From NCBI GenBank assembly GCA_033239525.1, contig BSYO01000004.1, positions 930,001 through 994,000 of the forward strand: a stretch of 64,000 nucleotides of DNA, in the 5' to 3' direction. The number at the start of each line of letters is the position of its first letter. Position 1 is the first letter of the stretch. Of this stretch, positions 1-10,983 are shown one piece after another. The position numbers were made by a program, and so were the translations under genes. Source of the DNA: Nepenthes gracilis (Eukaryota > Streptophyta > Magnoliopsida > Caryophyllales > Nepenthaceae). The notes beneath the pieces were generated by a model. It saw only the letters and a program-made list of their open reading frames with translations, was not told the origin of the DNA and did not search any database.

Positions 1-1900
1 GGAAAGATAGCCCAAAGCGGTGGAATTCCTAACACACTTAGAATTCTAGGCACTATTCCAACAGAGATGAAGGGTCATACAATAATATGCCTTGAATTTT
101 TCTAATTAGATATATACCAGATATATCTACCAATCATTCAAAATTGACGATCCTTAATGCTAAGAGCATTGTCTCCACAGCTGAGGTGGTGGAACACATT
201 AAAAAATAAAGTAGCAGGTTTTTTGAGAAAATTCTTCCATCTAGACTATTCAATTGGGGTGTATGCCATTTACCTTTGACGTAAAAAGGTACAAACTCCT
301 CATAAATTTAAAATGCCAATAGATGAGTCATATAATGCCATTGGGATCTTTCAAGAACTCACTGACTAATTTTTGTCCTGTTTTACCTCTAACAAGACAG
401 AAGAAAAGCAACCTTGATATCTAGTCAGAATTAAGTAGACTTCTAACAAGAGCTCGGAGCATTTTTTGGTTCATTATTGAGACCAAAAGCATTTTAAAAC
501 TTACCAATGAGGTAAAACTAAATGCCTACATAATGTCTATCCAATTTCAAGAAGCAATTTGATGAATTCAACCAGATTGTAATATACAAAAGAGGACAAG
601 TCATTTGTGTTGCTATTTTTGTTGCTGGTTTTATACAATTACATTGTCATGATAGTATTATTTAGAAAAGACACACTCGATCTTAATAAAAATATCGTTT
701 CTTTACTTATAAATGAATTTATATAAAGGAAAGTAATAAGATTTTTGGAGAACTAAGTATCTTGTATTAGTAGCATGAGATTGTCAAAGAGAAGTGACAA
801 ACCATAAATGAGCAACAGTTAGTTCAAACTCAAAAATATTGAATATTATCATTATAGTAAGAAAGGATACATAAATTAGGATTGCTTTAAGTGAAAGTAG
901 AAGAAGGCAGAAGGTAGTGAGTGACATGAGAGGAGGAATTATGATGGCAATGATCAAATCTCTATTATAATCCATGAAGACCTTTTAGTTAATGTGAGGA
1001 AGGCATGAAGTTTCATGAGCTACTTTAGATAAGTTAGATGATGGATAGCGAATTTTCATTCCATGCAATATCAAAGAAATTCTTCTTCACTTCCTATACA
1101 CCCATAGAGTACAAGGTATTAAAAATGAAAAACAATGGTTTGTTGAGGGTAATAGATATAGAGAATATTTGCTTGTGAACAAACAATGCGTTGAAACTCA
1201 TATTAAGGGAAGTGTGACATGCTCTAGATGTGACATTAAATTTATTTTCAACCGATAAGTTTGATGAGTAAGGCTTTTACTCGATGCTTAGCAAAGGATA
1301 GTAGAATTTTACCAAAGGATCCTTAATTGTGGAAAAAAAAACAAGCATTTATGCTAATATTTGATGGAGATTTTCGTTGTCAAGAATAATACCAATGTGA
1401 CCAATAGGAGGCTTGGCAAAGGTGGTAAAACGAGGTCGAGTTGGTGTGAAGAGTGATCCTTCCAATATGAAGATACCAAAGGAGAGTGATAATATTTTAA
1501 GTGTTTTAGTGGAGTTGAAGAAGGTGACATTCAACTTGTGGCGTCTGATGTGAGAATCTTTGTAGAGGAAAATGTGTGAAAAGGTAAAAGATGATAATCG
1601 CCATAGAGGCAAGGAGTACCGATAAAGCCATAAAGAAAAGTTTATTAGATTTTAAATTACTCTATTGTGAGTCCCACTCCTATTGAATGGTTCATTTGGA
1701 GGTTCACTCGATTTTAGAGTGAGAAATTGCACAAGCAAAAGATTTGAGTGGCATCGGAGAACAACATTTGATGGACACATGAGGAGGTACGTATGCATGC
1801 ATTTCATTAGTAAATGTATTTAAGGTGGTGCTTGTGTACTAATTGTAGTGGGTATGCAAATATAATTTTTACCTATGGCATTCAAACTCTAAACCTAATG
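1..1900 (+). pseudogene. Decayed Ty1/copia (Tnt1-like) gag-protease-preintegrase relic
   Basis: Plus-strand frames, full of stops, resemble a copia polyprotein. Around 840-915 there is a degenerate zinc-knuckle stretch (spaced as HYSKKGYIN..CFK, with the first cysteines lost). It is followed at about 1040-1330 by a protease/GAG-preintegrase-like stretch with segments such as FTSYTPIEYKVLKM, ALDVTLNLFSTDKFDE and TKGSLIV, which match the order seen in Tnt1-type elements. The same domain, less decayed, is seen on the minus strand at 17640-18075. No clear LTR or target duplication can be seen and the left end lies outside the window. The lineage is inferred from residue patterns only. Confidence 0.6.
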
Positions 1901-3200
1901 TTCTAACGTTGTTGAAGTTCGAACAACAATTAGGGGTATAAATAATCTTACATTATTTTTAGGTTAGATACTGAAACATTAACATATTAGGGGTATCACA
2001 TGAAGAGAGAAAAGAAAAAAACGAGAAAATGTTCAAATTTTTAACATTCGATTAAGATTCAATTCGAGTTTTATCCTTCGTCAAGTTTAAATATAATATT
2101 CTAACCTTCTCTATTGGAGGATTTATCGGTCGGTTACTCGTTTTCTCATCATATTTTACTCTTATGATTGTTCAGTATGTTGGCGATTATATTCAACAGG
2201 CTATTCATAAATGTTTTTATGAATGACTCTTGAGGAGATTATTGTACCCATAAAATTTATATTGAATTTATTCACAAATTATCCCACGAGTCTTCATTTG
2301 GTTGAAAATATATTTTCATATTAAATATTATTGTAAAACTTTGTATATTTAGTTATATATTGTTATTCTTTATAGTCACACGAGAGATTGATGGTTGACG
2401 ATTGATGAAGTATTTAAATTTTTTTTTGATACACCGTATTGTGTGTGTTTCGGAATCCAACAATCTTTGATAAGAAAGCCTAATTAGAGTATATAATTAT
2501 CTCATCACAACCCATCATTTCAAATAACTACTAATATTAAATAAATCACTAACCACAATTACTTAATAATAATAAATTAATAGAATCATTAAATTCTAAA
2601 AGAAATAGATATGCTTGAACGGTCTAATTACCCCCCTAATGGGAGAGGATTCAAATCCGGAAACTTGGAATTAAATGGCATTTTTCCGCTCTATTTCATT
2701 CATCTAACCCTAATTTAGCAAAAGTGATATTTTAGCCAATCTCGGAATGTCTTTAAGCCCCATCCTTTCCCTCCCATGAGATTAATTATGTGCGCGAAGC
2801 TTTTCTTGCTAAAGGTTTTGAGGAAAGCCATGTGCACATCATTATCTTCATCACGTAAAAAGATTATTTTTGCAATCTGAAACCATATGCCTTACATGAT
2901 TGTTGCATTTTGATTCCTCTAAAGCAAAAAAAGAAAAAGAAAAAGAGGTTAATCAAATATTATATTTTTTCCCCATTGAGTAATACCAACTGCCTGTAGT
3001 TTTTGCTATAATTTCTGTATTACTCTAAAATATCTTTATTGTATCACCCAACCTCCAATTAAACGAAATGGATATATAATTTTTTTCCCATATAGGTCAC
3101 TAGTACGTAAGGGATATGATCCAGCTTAGGCATTGATCAAGCGTCGGAGGAAACATATAAATAATTTGAGTAAAGTTATATAGTCATCAAGAACCATTTT
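1901..3200. other. AT-rich intergenic stretch, no gene seen
   Basis: No open frame of interest on either strand. The part at about 1990-2465 ends in GTGTGTTTCGGAATCCAACA and could be the remains of the LTR belonging to the copia relic to its left, but no partner copy is present. From 2560 to 3200 the sequence is plain AT-rich DNA with short homopurine runs. Confidence 0.5.
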
Positions 3201-3207
3201 GATGTAG

Positions 3208-3222
3208 TATTTATTTATTAAT
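3208..3222 (-). terminator. Candidate poly(A) signal of the BURP gene
   Basis: On the minus strand this reads AATAAATAAATAC, about 220 bases after the BURP stop codon. This is the usual distance for a plant polyadenylation signal. Assigned by position and motif only. Confidence 0.45.
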
Positions 3223-3441
3223 CTATTTAATTGTAGATTTGTGAGCATGAATACATAGATAAAATATTACATTATCAGAGATATATACAGGATATTTGAA
3301 CGAAGTCATCAAAGCATTTCTCAGATAATTTAGCACAAAAGACTGCTTCGTACACAGAACCAAGGGGCACATAGAGAGAAGGCGATCATCTAAAGGAAGG
3401 AGAAGTGAAACGTAAATTGCCACCACACAAAGCAAGATTAC

Positions 3442-4363
3442 TTACATTTCCCCCCTGAATTCTTGTACGGGTAACCAAACAAGATTATCAGCCGGGAAGA
3501 AATGACAAACGGCAGAAGAGCCTGGCTTGATTCCCAGCACAAGAAACGAGACATGGCTATGGCTCCACAGAGAAGTATCCATATGGCAGACAGCGACAGC
3601 ATCAACTCTGTCGCCGTATTCACCGCCCAGTAAGACTCTGTACACTTTGCTCTCGCTCTCATGGTAATGACAATAGAAGACCGCGTAAGGGTAAGGCATA
3701 TTATGGCATGCTACCATCTTTGTCGCTACCATCTCTTTGGGCTCATCCAATATAGTGTAGTTTTGGAGTAAACTACTAGCTGGTTTTCTCAAATACTGCA
3801 CAGTTGTTGCCAGGGCCCTAAACCGGGCCTCATGCCCGAGCACGACCCTGAGAAAATCGAGCATGGATTCTAGGGAGGTAGCACAGAGCTTGATCTCTCC
3901 TTTAATGGGATCTGTTTCGCATCCTTGGAGAGTTTCTTCCATGGCTTTTGCTTGGGGAGAATCGCGGGGAAAGGAGAAGAATTCGAGAAGAGAAGGCAGT
4001 TTTGCTAAGGAGAAAGGGATTGAATCAGCTTCTTGTTTGGGGAGGAAATGGGGAGATTTTTTTGCATTTGTGGTGGGGAAGAAGACGGGAATAATCTTCC
4101 CTACCTTGAGGTCACTGGGAGTGAAGAACACAAGCACTGAAGGGTCAATGTGAGGATGAACTTTCTTCATGTATTTTCCTTCACCACCCTGTTTGTTTCC
4201 CGGGAAATCTGCTTTTAGCTGCGAGAAACTAGCATCAGTTAGAATTTGTTCATCTATGTGGAATTGACAGAAAATTGAACTATGAGTAGCAAAGGATTAC
4301 CATAATGAGAAACAGATGAAGTGTGAAGCTCCAAAGAGAAAACCCAAGGATGATTTTTCCCAT
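3442..4363 (-). CDS. BURP-domain protein, short N-terminal form (2 exons)
   Basis: BURP proteins are plant-specific, secreted or wall/vacuole-associated proteins of the USP, BNM2, RD22 and PG1-beta groups; the biochemical role of this one is unknown. Exon 1 is 4363-4301 (21 codons) and encodes MGKIILGFSLWSFTLHLFLI, a hydrophobic signal peptide. The donor is GTAATC and the acceptor TTTCTCGCAG, in phase 0. Exon 2 is 4218-3442. The product is 279 aa. The full BURP signature is present: a VFF start, a FLPKQEADSIPFS stretch, CATSLESMLDF, and the diagnostic spacing CH-X10-CH-X26-CH-X25-CH-X8-W near the C-terminus. There is almost no spacer between the signal peptide and the BURP domain and no RD22- or PG1-beta-type repeats, so a USP/BNM2-like subgroup is inferred. 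The reading frame is intact. Confidence 0.93.
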
Positions 4364-4460
4364 GCTTGAATGGCTACCTGTTCTCTTCTTTGCTATACAG
4401 GAAGACACTAGAAGAGAAGAACAATGCTAGGGTTTGGGTTGGTTCCTTTAGTGTAACTAC

Positions 4461-4468
4461 TTTATATC
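4461..4468 (-). promoter_or_regulatory. TATA box of the BURP gene
   Basis: The minus strand reads GTGATATAAAG, about 100 bases before the start codon at 4363. This is a sensible position for a TATA box with a 5' leader of roughly 70 bases. Position and motif only. Confidence 0.5.
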
Positions 4469-4469
4469 A

Positions 4470-5357
4470 CCAATACCTACAAACAAACATTAAAAATCAT
4501 ATGGTTGCCCTGTTCATTAGTTCTGAACTGGGGTGATAATGAATGCCGGGACCCTAAAACCAGTGTGGGATTCAATCCGTGATATAGAAGATTGTGCATT
4601 GATTGAAAAATTAAGGAGTTTTAGAAAGCAGTGGCCACCCACTCGGTGTAGCTCAAAGGATTTGGTTATTGAGTTGGCGTAGAAGTAAGCTGATTTGGCC
4701 TTTAATCTAAATACAATAAACATCATTTTTATCGTTCTACAAATAAATTATGTCGTACCGATATATTTAAACAGTCTTAATAACATCCAAATTTACCTGT
4801 TTGAGTTTGATTGCCTATTGACATTTACAAATATATCTTTAATTCGACACCTTTTTTATAGGGTTATTAAATCTGTTTTGTTTTTACTTATTATTATTTA
4901 TATATAATATAATAAATCTATTTTTCTGATATTTTTTTTTCTTCTTAATAAAAGCCCCACAGTGAATATGTGTCGGCAGAGGCTACCAAAAACGGATCTA
5001 GTACTTAAAAATGACTGTTTGGGTGCAACAAGTTGGACATTGATATGCATTTGATCATCATTCCAAAGTTGGACCAGAAAAAAGTTAGTGGGATTATCAA
5101 TTATGCGAATAAGAATAAATGGACTCTGCTTTCCTCCCATTATCGATTAGTGCCTTGCAAAATGTGCCAAATCCTGGCCTTAAATTACTTTTACCACCAA
5201 CCACGAATTTAATTATCATAATAGGACAAGAAAATAATTACTCCATATGATAACTTAATAGACTTTTTGAGGATAAGATCTCAAATAGTGATCTCTTGTT
5301 TTTGGCTATGATCACCCTATTGCCATCAAATAACTTTTCTTTTCTTTTCTTTTTTTT
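4470..5357. other. Intergenic DNA with a diverged repeat (copy A)
   Basis: No gene seen. The stretch at about 4990-5155 (containing ACAAGTTGGACATT, AAAAGTTAGTGG and GGACTCTGCTTT) has a diverged second copy at about 7820-7965, on the other side of the tandem duplication. The right end is a T-rich tract that borders the 1.19-kb tandem units. Confidence 0.55.
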
Positions 5358-6543
5358 GGGGTATTATGGAGGTCAATTTTGTATGTTTCCCCTGTTTTAA
5401 AATCTGTAAATGGCAAAATTTTAGGATATAGGTCTATGTAATTTTTCAAAAATTATTCATACTTCATACGTACTTCTATCCTGTTAAAAATATATCAAGA
5501 AAAGAGGAAAAAGTAGTTATTTTTTTATTTTTTACTGGTTGGTGGGTTATTGTGGAAATGACCATGCTATAATATATGTGCAGATTATGTATACAAGGAA
5601 TATAAATACTAACCCTTTTTAATAATAAGGGTGCTAAAGGGATTATCTAAGACAGATTTAAGTAGGTAAGAATTGTTAGAATTTTTAGGTAAGAATTGTT
5701 AGAATTTTAGGTCACTCTCGTGTGAAAAAAATTATTGTGTTCGCCGTGCGTGCAAGTGCGCAACGATTTGATCGGGTTGAAATTCCATAGTAGAAGTAGG
5801 TTGGAGTTGTTTTCACTTTGTTGGAATGGAAGTAGGTTGGAGTGGTTTTTTTTTTTTTTTGCCGGAATGAAAGTAAACCGGAGTGATTTTCACTTGGCTG
5901 GAATAAAAGTAGGACGGAGTAGTGTTCACTTAGCCGGAATGGAAGTAAGTCGGAGTGATGTTCACTTGGTCGGAATGGAGAGAGATCCCAAGGGCTTTAC
6001 AAGGTCAAGGAGTGAAGATTTGCCCGATAAAATCCTGGTCAGCCGGAGGAATAAAGCATGCGAAAAAGTTGACACCACCAAAATTCTGGCAATATCTTTT
6101 CTGAAAAAGAAAGTTGATTTTGAGTTGGTAGCGGTCATGAGTAAATTGGCGACCTACCCCAGGTAAGAAGGCGCTTTGTAGAGTTGGTGACAGGCTTTAT
6201 AATGCAAGCCACCACCTTATAGAAGCAAGTGATCGCTCGAAGCACACACATATATATAAAAATGAGTGTATGCTGAATTGTATAAGTGTAGAGAGAGCAG
6301 CGTGTGAGATAGTGAGCACGAAAAAAGAGAGAGAGAGAGAGAATACAATGAGTAACCAATTTTTACTCTTGTATTTTGCTCTTACTCTATTTTTAACTAT
6401 CTAAGAGCTTGTGTAGTTAAGAGTTTTGTAACCAAACTTGCATAGTAAATTATTTATGAATTAAATGTCGTAATTTTTTTCTTATTTAAAAGATGATTTT
6501 TATGTAAAATTATGTGTGTTTGATTCTTTCTTTTTTTTTTTTT
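5358..6543 (+). repeat. Tandem duplication, unit 1 (1186 bp, LTR-like 3' part)
   Basis: The unit starts at GGGGTATTATGGAGGTC after a T tract and recurs at 6544, giving a period of 1186. The part from about 5698 (TGTTAGAATTTTAGG) to about 6514 looks like a copia-type LTR: a GA-rich leader, then GTAACCAAACTTGC, GATGATTTTTATGTAAAATTATGTGTGTTT. It ends in GTTTGA where unit 2 has GTTTCA, the expected TG..CA terminus. No gag or pol lies between the two LTR-like parts, so this is best read as a solo LTR plus upstream flank duplicated in tandem. Confidence 0.8.
5796..5976 (+). repeat. 36-bp minisatellite inside tandem unit 1
   Basis: The phrase G(C/T)(C/T)GGAAT recurs at 5820, 5861, 5897, 5933 and 5969. 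The spacing is 36 bases, apart from one 41-base step that contains a run of T. Each unit has the form GGAATGGAAGTAAGTCGGAG followed by TGATGTTCACTTGGTC. The period is a multiple of three, so a frame stays open through the array, but the surrounding DNA looks like an LTR and I do not call it coding. Confidence 0.85.
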
Positions 6544-7736
6544 GGGGTATTATGGAGGTCAATTTTGTATGTTTCCCCTGTTTTAAAATCTGTAAATGGC
6601 AAAATTTTAGGATATAGGTCTATGTAATTTTTCAAAAATTATTCATACTTCATACGTACTTCTATCCTGTTAAAAATATATCAAGAAAAGAGGAAAAAGT
6701 AGTTATTTTTTTATTTTTTACTGGTTGGTGGGTTATTGTGGAAATGACCATGCTATAATATATGTGCAGATTATGTATACAAGGAATATAAATACTAACC
6801 CTTTTTAATAATAAGGGTGCTAAAGGGATTATCTAAGACAGATTTAAGTAGGTAAGAATTGTTAGAATTTTTAGGTAAGAATTGTTAGAATTTTAGGTCA
6901 CTCGTGTGAAAAAAATTATTGTGTTCGCCGTGGCGTGCAAGTGCGCAACGATTTGATCGGGTTGAAATTCCATAGTAGAAGTAGGTTGGAGTTGTTTTCA
7001 CTTTGTTGGAATGGAAGTAGGTTGGAGTGATTTTTTTTTTTTTTTGCCGGAATGAAAGTAAACCGGAGTGATTTTCACTTGGCTGGAATAAAAGTAGGAC
7101 GGAGTAGTGTTCACTTAGCCGGAATGGAAGTAAGTCGGAGTGATGTTCACTTGGTCGGAATGGAGAGAGATCCCAAGGGCTTTACAAGGCTGAAGGAGTG
7201 AAGATTTGCCGACTGATAAAATCACAAGGAAAGTCAACGGAGGACAACTTGTCTGAAAAAAGTTGACCTGCAAAATTTACACAGATAATATACTTTACAG
7301 AAAAAGAAAGTTGATTTTCAGAGTTGGTAACTGATTCGCAAAGTAAGTCAACCACTACCGGTAAGAAGGCGCTTTGTAGAGTTGGTGACAGGCTTTATAA
7401 TGCAAGCCACCACCTTATAGAAGCAAGTGATCGCTCGAAGCACACACATATATATAAAAATGAGTGTATGCTGAATTGTATAAGTGTAGAGAGAGCAGCG
7501 TGTGAGATAGTGAGCACGAAAAAAGAGAGAGAGAGAGAGAATACAATGAGTAACCAATTTTTACTCTTGTATTTTGCTCTTACTCTATTTTTAACTATCT
7601 AAGAGCTTGTGTAGTTAAGAGTTTTTGTAACCAAACTTGCATAGTAAATTATTTATGAATTAAATGTCCCGTAATTTTTTTTCTTATTTAAAAGATGATT
7701 TTTTATGTAAAATTATGTGTGTTTCAGTTCTTTCTT
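6544..7736 (+). repeat. Tandem duplication, unit 2
   Basis: Near-identical to unit 1 along most of its length. Outside one block the differences are mostly homopolymer lengths and single bases. The exception is about 7190-7360, which is strongly diverged from unit 1 (about 6003-6165) while the sequence on both sides matches closely. The LTR-like part runs from about 6884 to 7724 and ends in GTGTGTTTCA. A second 36-bp minisatellite lies at 6981-7163. Confidence 0.8.
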
Positions 7737-8670
7737 TTTTTTTTTTTATCACGTTTTTGTGTACCTATCATCTTTATCCTTTTTTTTTTTTTTTTTTTTG
7801 ACTTACCGGCATACTCTTTTCCAACAAGGATGGCTCTAACAAGTTAGACATTAATACGCATAGGATTCTCATGCAAAGGTTGGAGTGAAAAAGTTAGTGG
7901 AAGTAACAATTATGTCAACGAGGATTAATGGGCTCTGCTTTTCAGCTGTGTTTTGATCAATGCTTCTTCCTTTAAGCTATGATATTGTTATAATATTTTC
8001 CTTTTGGCTACAATGGCCATATTATTAATCAAAAACAGCATTTCTATATTAAAGAAATATATTAAAAATTCATAAGATTAGTAATAATAAAATAATAAAT
8101 GATCACATAATAAAATATTAAATTTACCTAACAAAATTCAGAAAAAAAAAGCCATAGATAAAGAAGGAAAGGTTTCACTTTTTTTTTCTTTTATCAAAAT
8201 TAGAGTCGCAAGATATTGATGGTTAGAAATAGGGCTATATATACAAAGACGATGGGTTTAAAAATAACAAATTCATGCAAATTTTATATCAAGTCCTATG
8301 TAATTTTCAGATTTTGGATTTTAAAATGAATCAACTATACAAAATACATTTGGATCATAAATAATAAAATAGTATTACGCATATCTAATTCTTTTAAAAA
8401 ACGGGCGGTGACAGAGTAACATTTTTATAAGCATACTATATAAATAAAAACAGTCAAGCTATGTTCATTTTCGAATTTGATAAGTGGTTTAATGTCCGAT
8501 TAATATTCCTTTTGTTTTCCATTAATGAAGAAGGGTCCCAAGTACTCAATTATCCAGCAAGCTGGACCCATAAAAAGTTAATTTTTTGCATTAAAGGAAC
8601 TATTATTATTGATCAAAAATCAGTATCTTGAGATCCTCCTTTCATCATAATGTTTGTCTCTGTTGGTGAT
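7737..8670. other. Intergenic DNA upstream of the P4-like gene, with repeat copy B
   Basis: T tracts at 7737-7748 and 7780-7799 are followed by a diverged copy (about 7820-7965) of the segment at 4990-5155. The rest is AT-rich and shows no open frame. It contains the distal promoter of the downstream gene. Confidence 0.5.
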
Positions 8671-8678
8671 GATTTGGC

Positions 8679-8687
8679 TATAAATAG
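8679..8687 (+). promoter_or_regulatory. TATA box of the P4/S2-like gene
   Basis: CTATAAATA in the context GGCTATAAATAGGGAGC, 70-78 bases upstream of the ATG at 8757. This is a close match to the plant TATA consensus at the right distance. Confidence 0.8.
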
Positions 8688-8756
8688 GGAGCATTTCTCA
8701 TGTAAAGCCATATTGGTGGAAGCTAGTAAGAGTGTGGATTAGGCAGTGAAGAAATC

Positions 8757-9912
8757 ATGGAGTCTTCTTTTATGTTCTTGAAAATTTCTCTCTTTTCCCT
8801 CCTCCTGGTAAGAACTTTAAGAGAAGTGGGCAGCTCAGATAGAAATTTGTCATTTACAAGATTTATGTTAAACTACTTGACTTTTCGTTTCCATTTTATC
8901 ATCGCATGAAATTATAGCTGAAAATAAGTTATAAATAAAATTATTATTATATGATGCTTCTATATCATAAAATTTAAAAAGATCAAACATAACTTTACCC
9001 ATTTTATATTATAAAAAGATTGTTTGTATAAACTTACCTCTTGATCTTCATATCACAATAGAATAGTCGTACAACAAAGAATAAACACCGTAGATTCTCG
9101 TCCAAACTATATATATATATATTTTTGAATTTTTCTTATTTTAGATGGAGAGTACTTGAAAAACTCTCTAATGATAAGATTTATTGTTTTACTGCTTACT
9201 TAGAGCAGTCTTGAGTATGCTCTAAGGTCTCTAAAGGGAACCAATTAATTTCAGCTTCTTAATTCTGTTTTATGCTAAATTAGTGCAATGACATTATTGC
9301 CATTTTTAGTTCTATGAAAAGTCTCTGTTGAAACAGTTTGCCAGCGTTATAGAAGGGAGAAAAGACCCAGGAGAGTACTGGAGAGAAATCATGAAAGATG
9401 AGCCAATGCCGGAGGCAATACGAGGCCTTGTGTATCCAAACACACAGAAGGCTAACCAATGTTCACCTATGGATGCCGTGCATAATGAGGATGAACACTC
9501 TTTTGCTAAGGACTTTGATCCAAAACCTAACGTGTCAGTTTATCAAGAGGAGAAGGACTCTTCTACTGAAGACACTGATCCAAAGCCTGATGTCTCTGTT
9601 TATCGTGGTGATGTTCCTCCAGAGCAGAAGAAGAACTCTTTCACTAGGAACTTTGGGCAACAGCCTGCTGTCTATGCTTACGCAGGAGATGCTCCCCAAG
9701 AGAATAAGAATGACTCCTTTGCTAAAAATTTGGATCGGAAACCCAGTAATTATGCTTACAATGGTGATTTTCCTCAACAAGATAAAAGGAACGATTATGC
9801 TAAAGACTTTGATCCGAAACCCAATAACCACGGCAACATTGCTCGAGAGGATCCAAAGTCATTTGCAGAAGACTTTGAACCAAGGCCAAATGTTTCTGTC
9901 TACCATGAATAG
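8757..9912 (+). CDS. Organ-specific protein P4/S2-like secreted repeat protein (2 exons)
   Basis: Exon 1 is 8757-8807 (17 codons, MESSFMFLKISLFSLLL) with donor GTAAGAA. Exon 2 is 9337-9912, after an acceptor ending AAACAG. The product is 208 aa. Residues 1-24 form a signal peptide. Next come the family hallmark RKDPGEYWREIMKDEPMPEA and six degenerate repeats of about 20-26 residues built on SFAKDFDPKPNVSVY. This matches the plant organ-specific S2/P4 family (DUF2775), which is secreted, of unknown biochemical function, and varies in repeat number between paralogues. An acceptor at 9309 would also keep the frame, but it would insert a charged FYEKSLLKQ into the signal peptide and is less likely. 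The frame is intact. Confidence 0.9.
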
Positions 9913-10092
9913 CAAATCCAAGAGGACCCCGCTGTGTTGATATTCATCAGCATGTTGTGTGAAGTACAAGTTTTGTGATCTTTAATTAGGTTTGGGTTTG
10001 GTGCCAAGTGTGTGCTAATGTTATATCTTCTTTCGAAATATGTAACCGTGCGAAAAAATGGATATATTGCATGATATTATGTGCGGGGTTGA

Positions 10093-10098
10093 AATAAA
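10093..10098 (+). terminator. Candidate poly(A) signal of the P4/S2-like gene
   Basis: AATAAA, about 180 bases after the stop codon at 9912, in AT-rich DNA. Motif and position only. Confidence 0.5.
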
Positions 10099-10099
10099 A

Positions 10100-10983
10100 T
10101 TTCTTAATTTCGAACAATTATATACCTCTAAACTTTAAAAAATGTGATTATTTATAGAATTAATAACTGCTTTTGTAGACACGACAATACTGAAGGTGTT
10201 CAAATATTTCACTAATCTGACATGCAATATTCGATCAACTTTTTTTGGCATATTGAGCACTTTCTATCAAATATCTTAAATTTTAATTGTTTAGCATATA
10301 CGCTAAATCATAATCTTACCTGCATGGTGCTAGACTGCCGACATTTGGTTCACCGGCAATTTCAAAATCGGATGACATATACTGTGAAAATTTTAACGGC
10401 GGCATAATCTTTCTATATGAAAATATGTAGTTATATCTATCATTCTTCAATCTACATGGATCATATGTTTAGATGCAAGATTATATTTGCCATAGAAGAC
10501 GGATAGAACATTGCAAAAATGATACGTAATATCCAAGGCCTAGGCCTAGTACTTTTAAGTTTCATTACATTGGACAATCTATACTGAACTTTCAAAGCTC
10601 AAGTAGTTGTACACAGTACTATATTTTTAACCCTCATGAAAAATAATCAATTGCAAAACACTATATTATATTTTCCTTTTCGTCCCCTAATCCTTTAAAT
10701 GAAAAATAAGCAAAAATAAAAAGAAAGAAAGGATTCATTAACACAAGAAAGAAGCAAAGACAAATGTTCAAATCAACAGGCAACCCCAATCACACATCAA
10801 ATGAATGCTTCGAGTAAACAACAACAAATCTGCCAGCATTGGCAAAGTCTTTTGCTCCTCATCCAAACACTAAATAGAAGCATGTTCTCTGTCATCGGTA
10901 GGAGGGAAGAACACAGCCTAAGCGAGTTTGTCTTTGGTGACACCAATGCAGTTATTTTTACTGAAAAGAATAAGGCGAGATGC
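10100..10983. other. Convergent intergenic region and Rab7 3' UTR
   Basis: Lies between the ends of the P4-like gene (plus) and the Rab7 gene (minus). The right-hand few hundred bases should be the Rab7 3' UTR. No further gene or repeat was recognised. Confidence 0.5.

Noticed and set aside
3863..4153. 96-codon plus-strand ORF
   Set aside because: Lies wholly opposite the BURP coding exon; it is a shadow of that gene's codon bias.
5735..6166. 143-codon ORF in tandem unit 1
   Set aside because: Made by a 36-bp minisatellite within an LTR-like sequence; the frame is broken in unit 2 and no family resemblance is seen.
7348..7557. Minus-strand ORF repeated in both tandem units (also 6135-6359)
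   Set aside because: Present twice only because the unit is duplicated; composition is that of the GA-rich LTR leader read in reverse.
5698..7724. Complete short LTR element (TRIM-like) made of the two LTR-like parts
   Set aside because: The 370-bp spacer between the LTR-like parts also occurs upstream of the first one, so a tandem duplication of LTR plus flank is simpler; no PBS or target duplication was found.
9398..9940. 180-codon plus-strand ORF over the P4/S2-like exon
   Set aside because: Frame-shifted copy of the real repeat-coding exon; its open state follows from the repeats.
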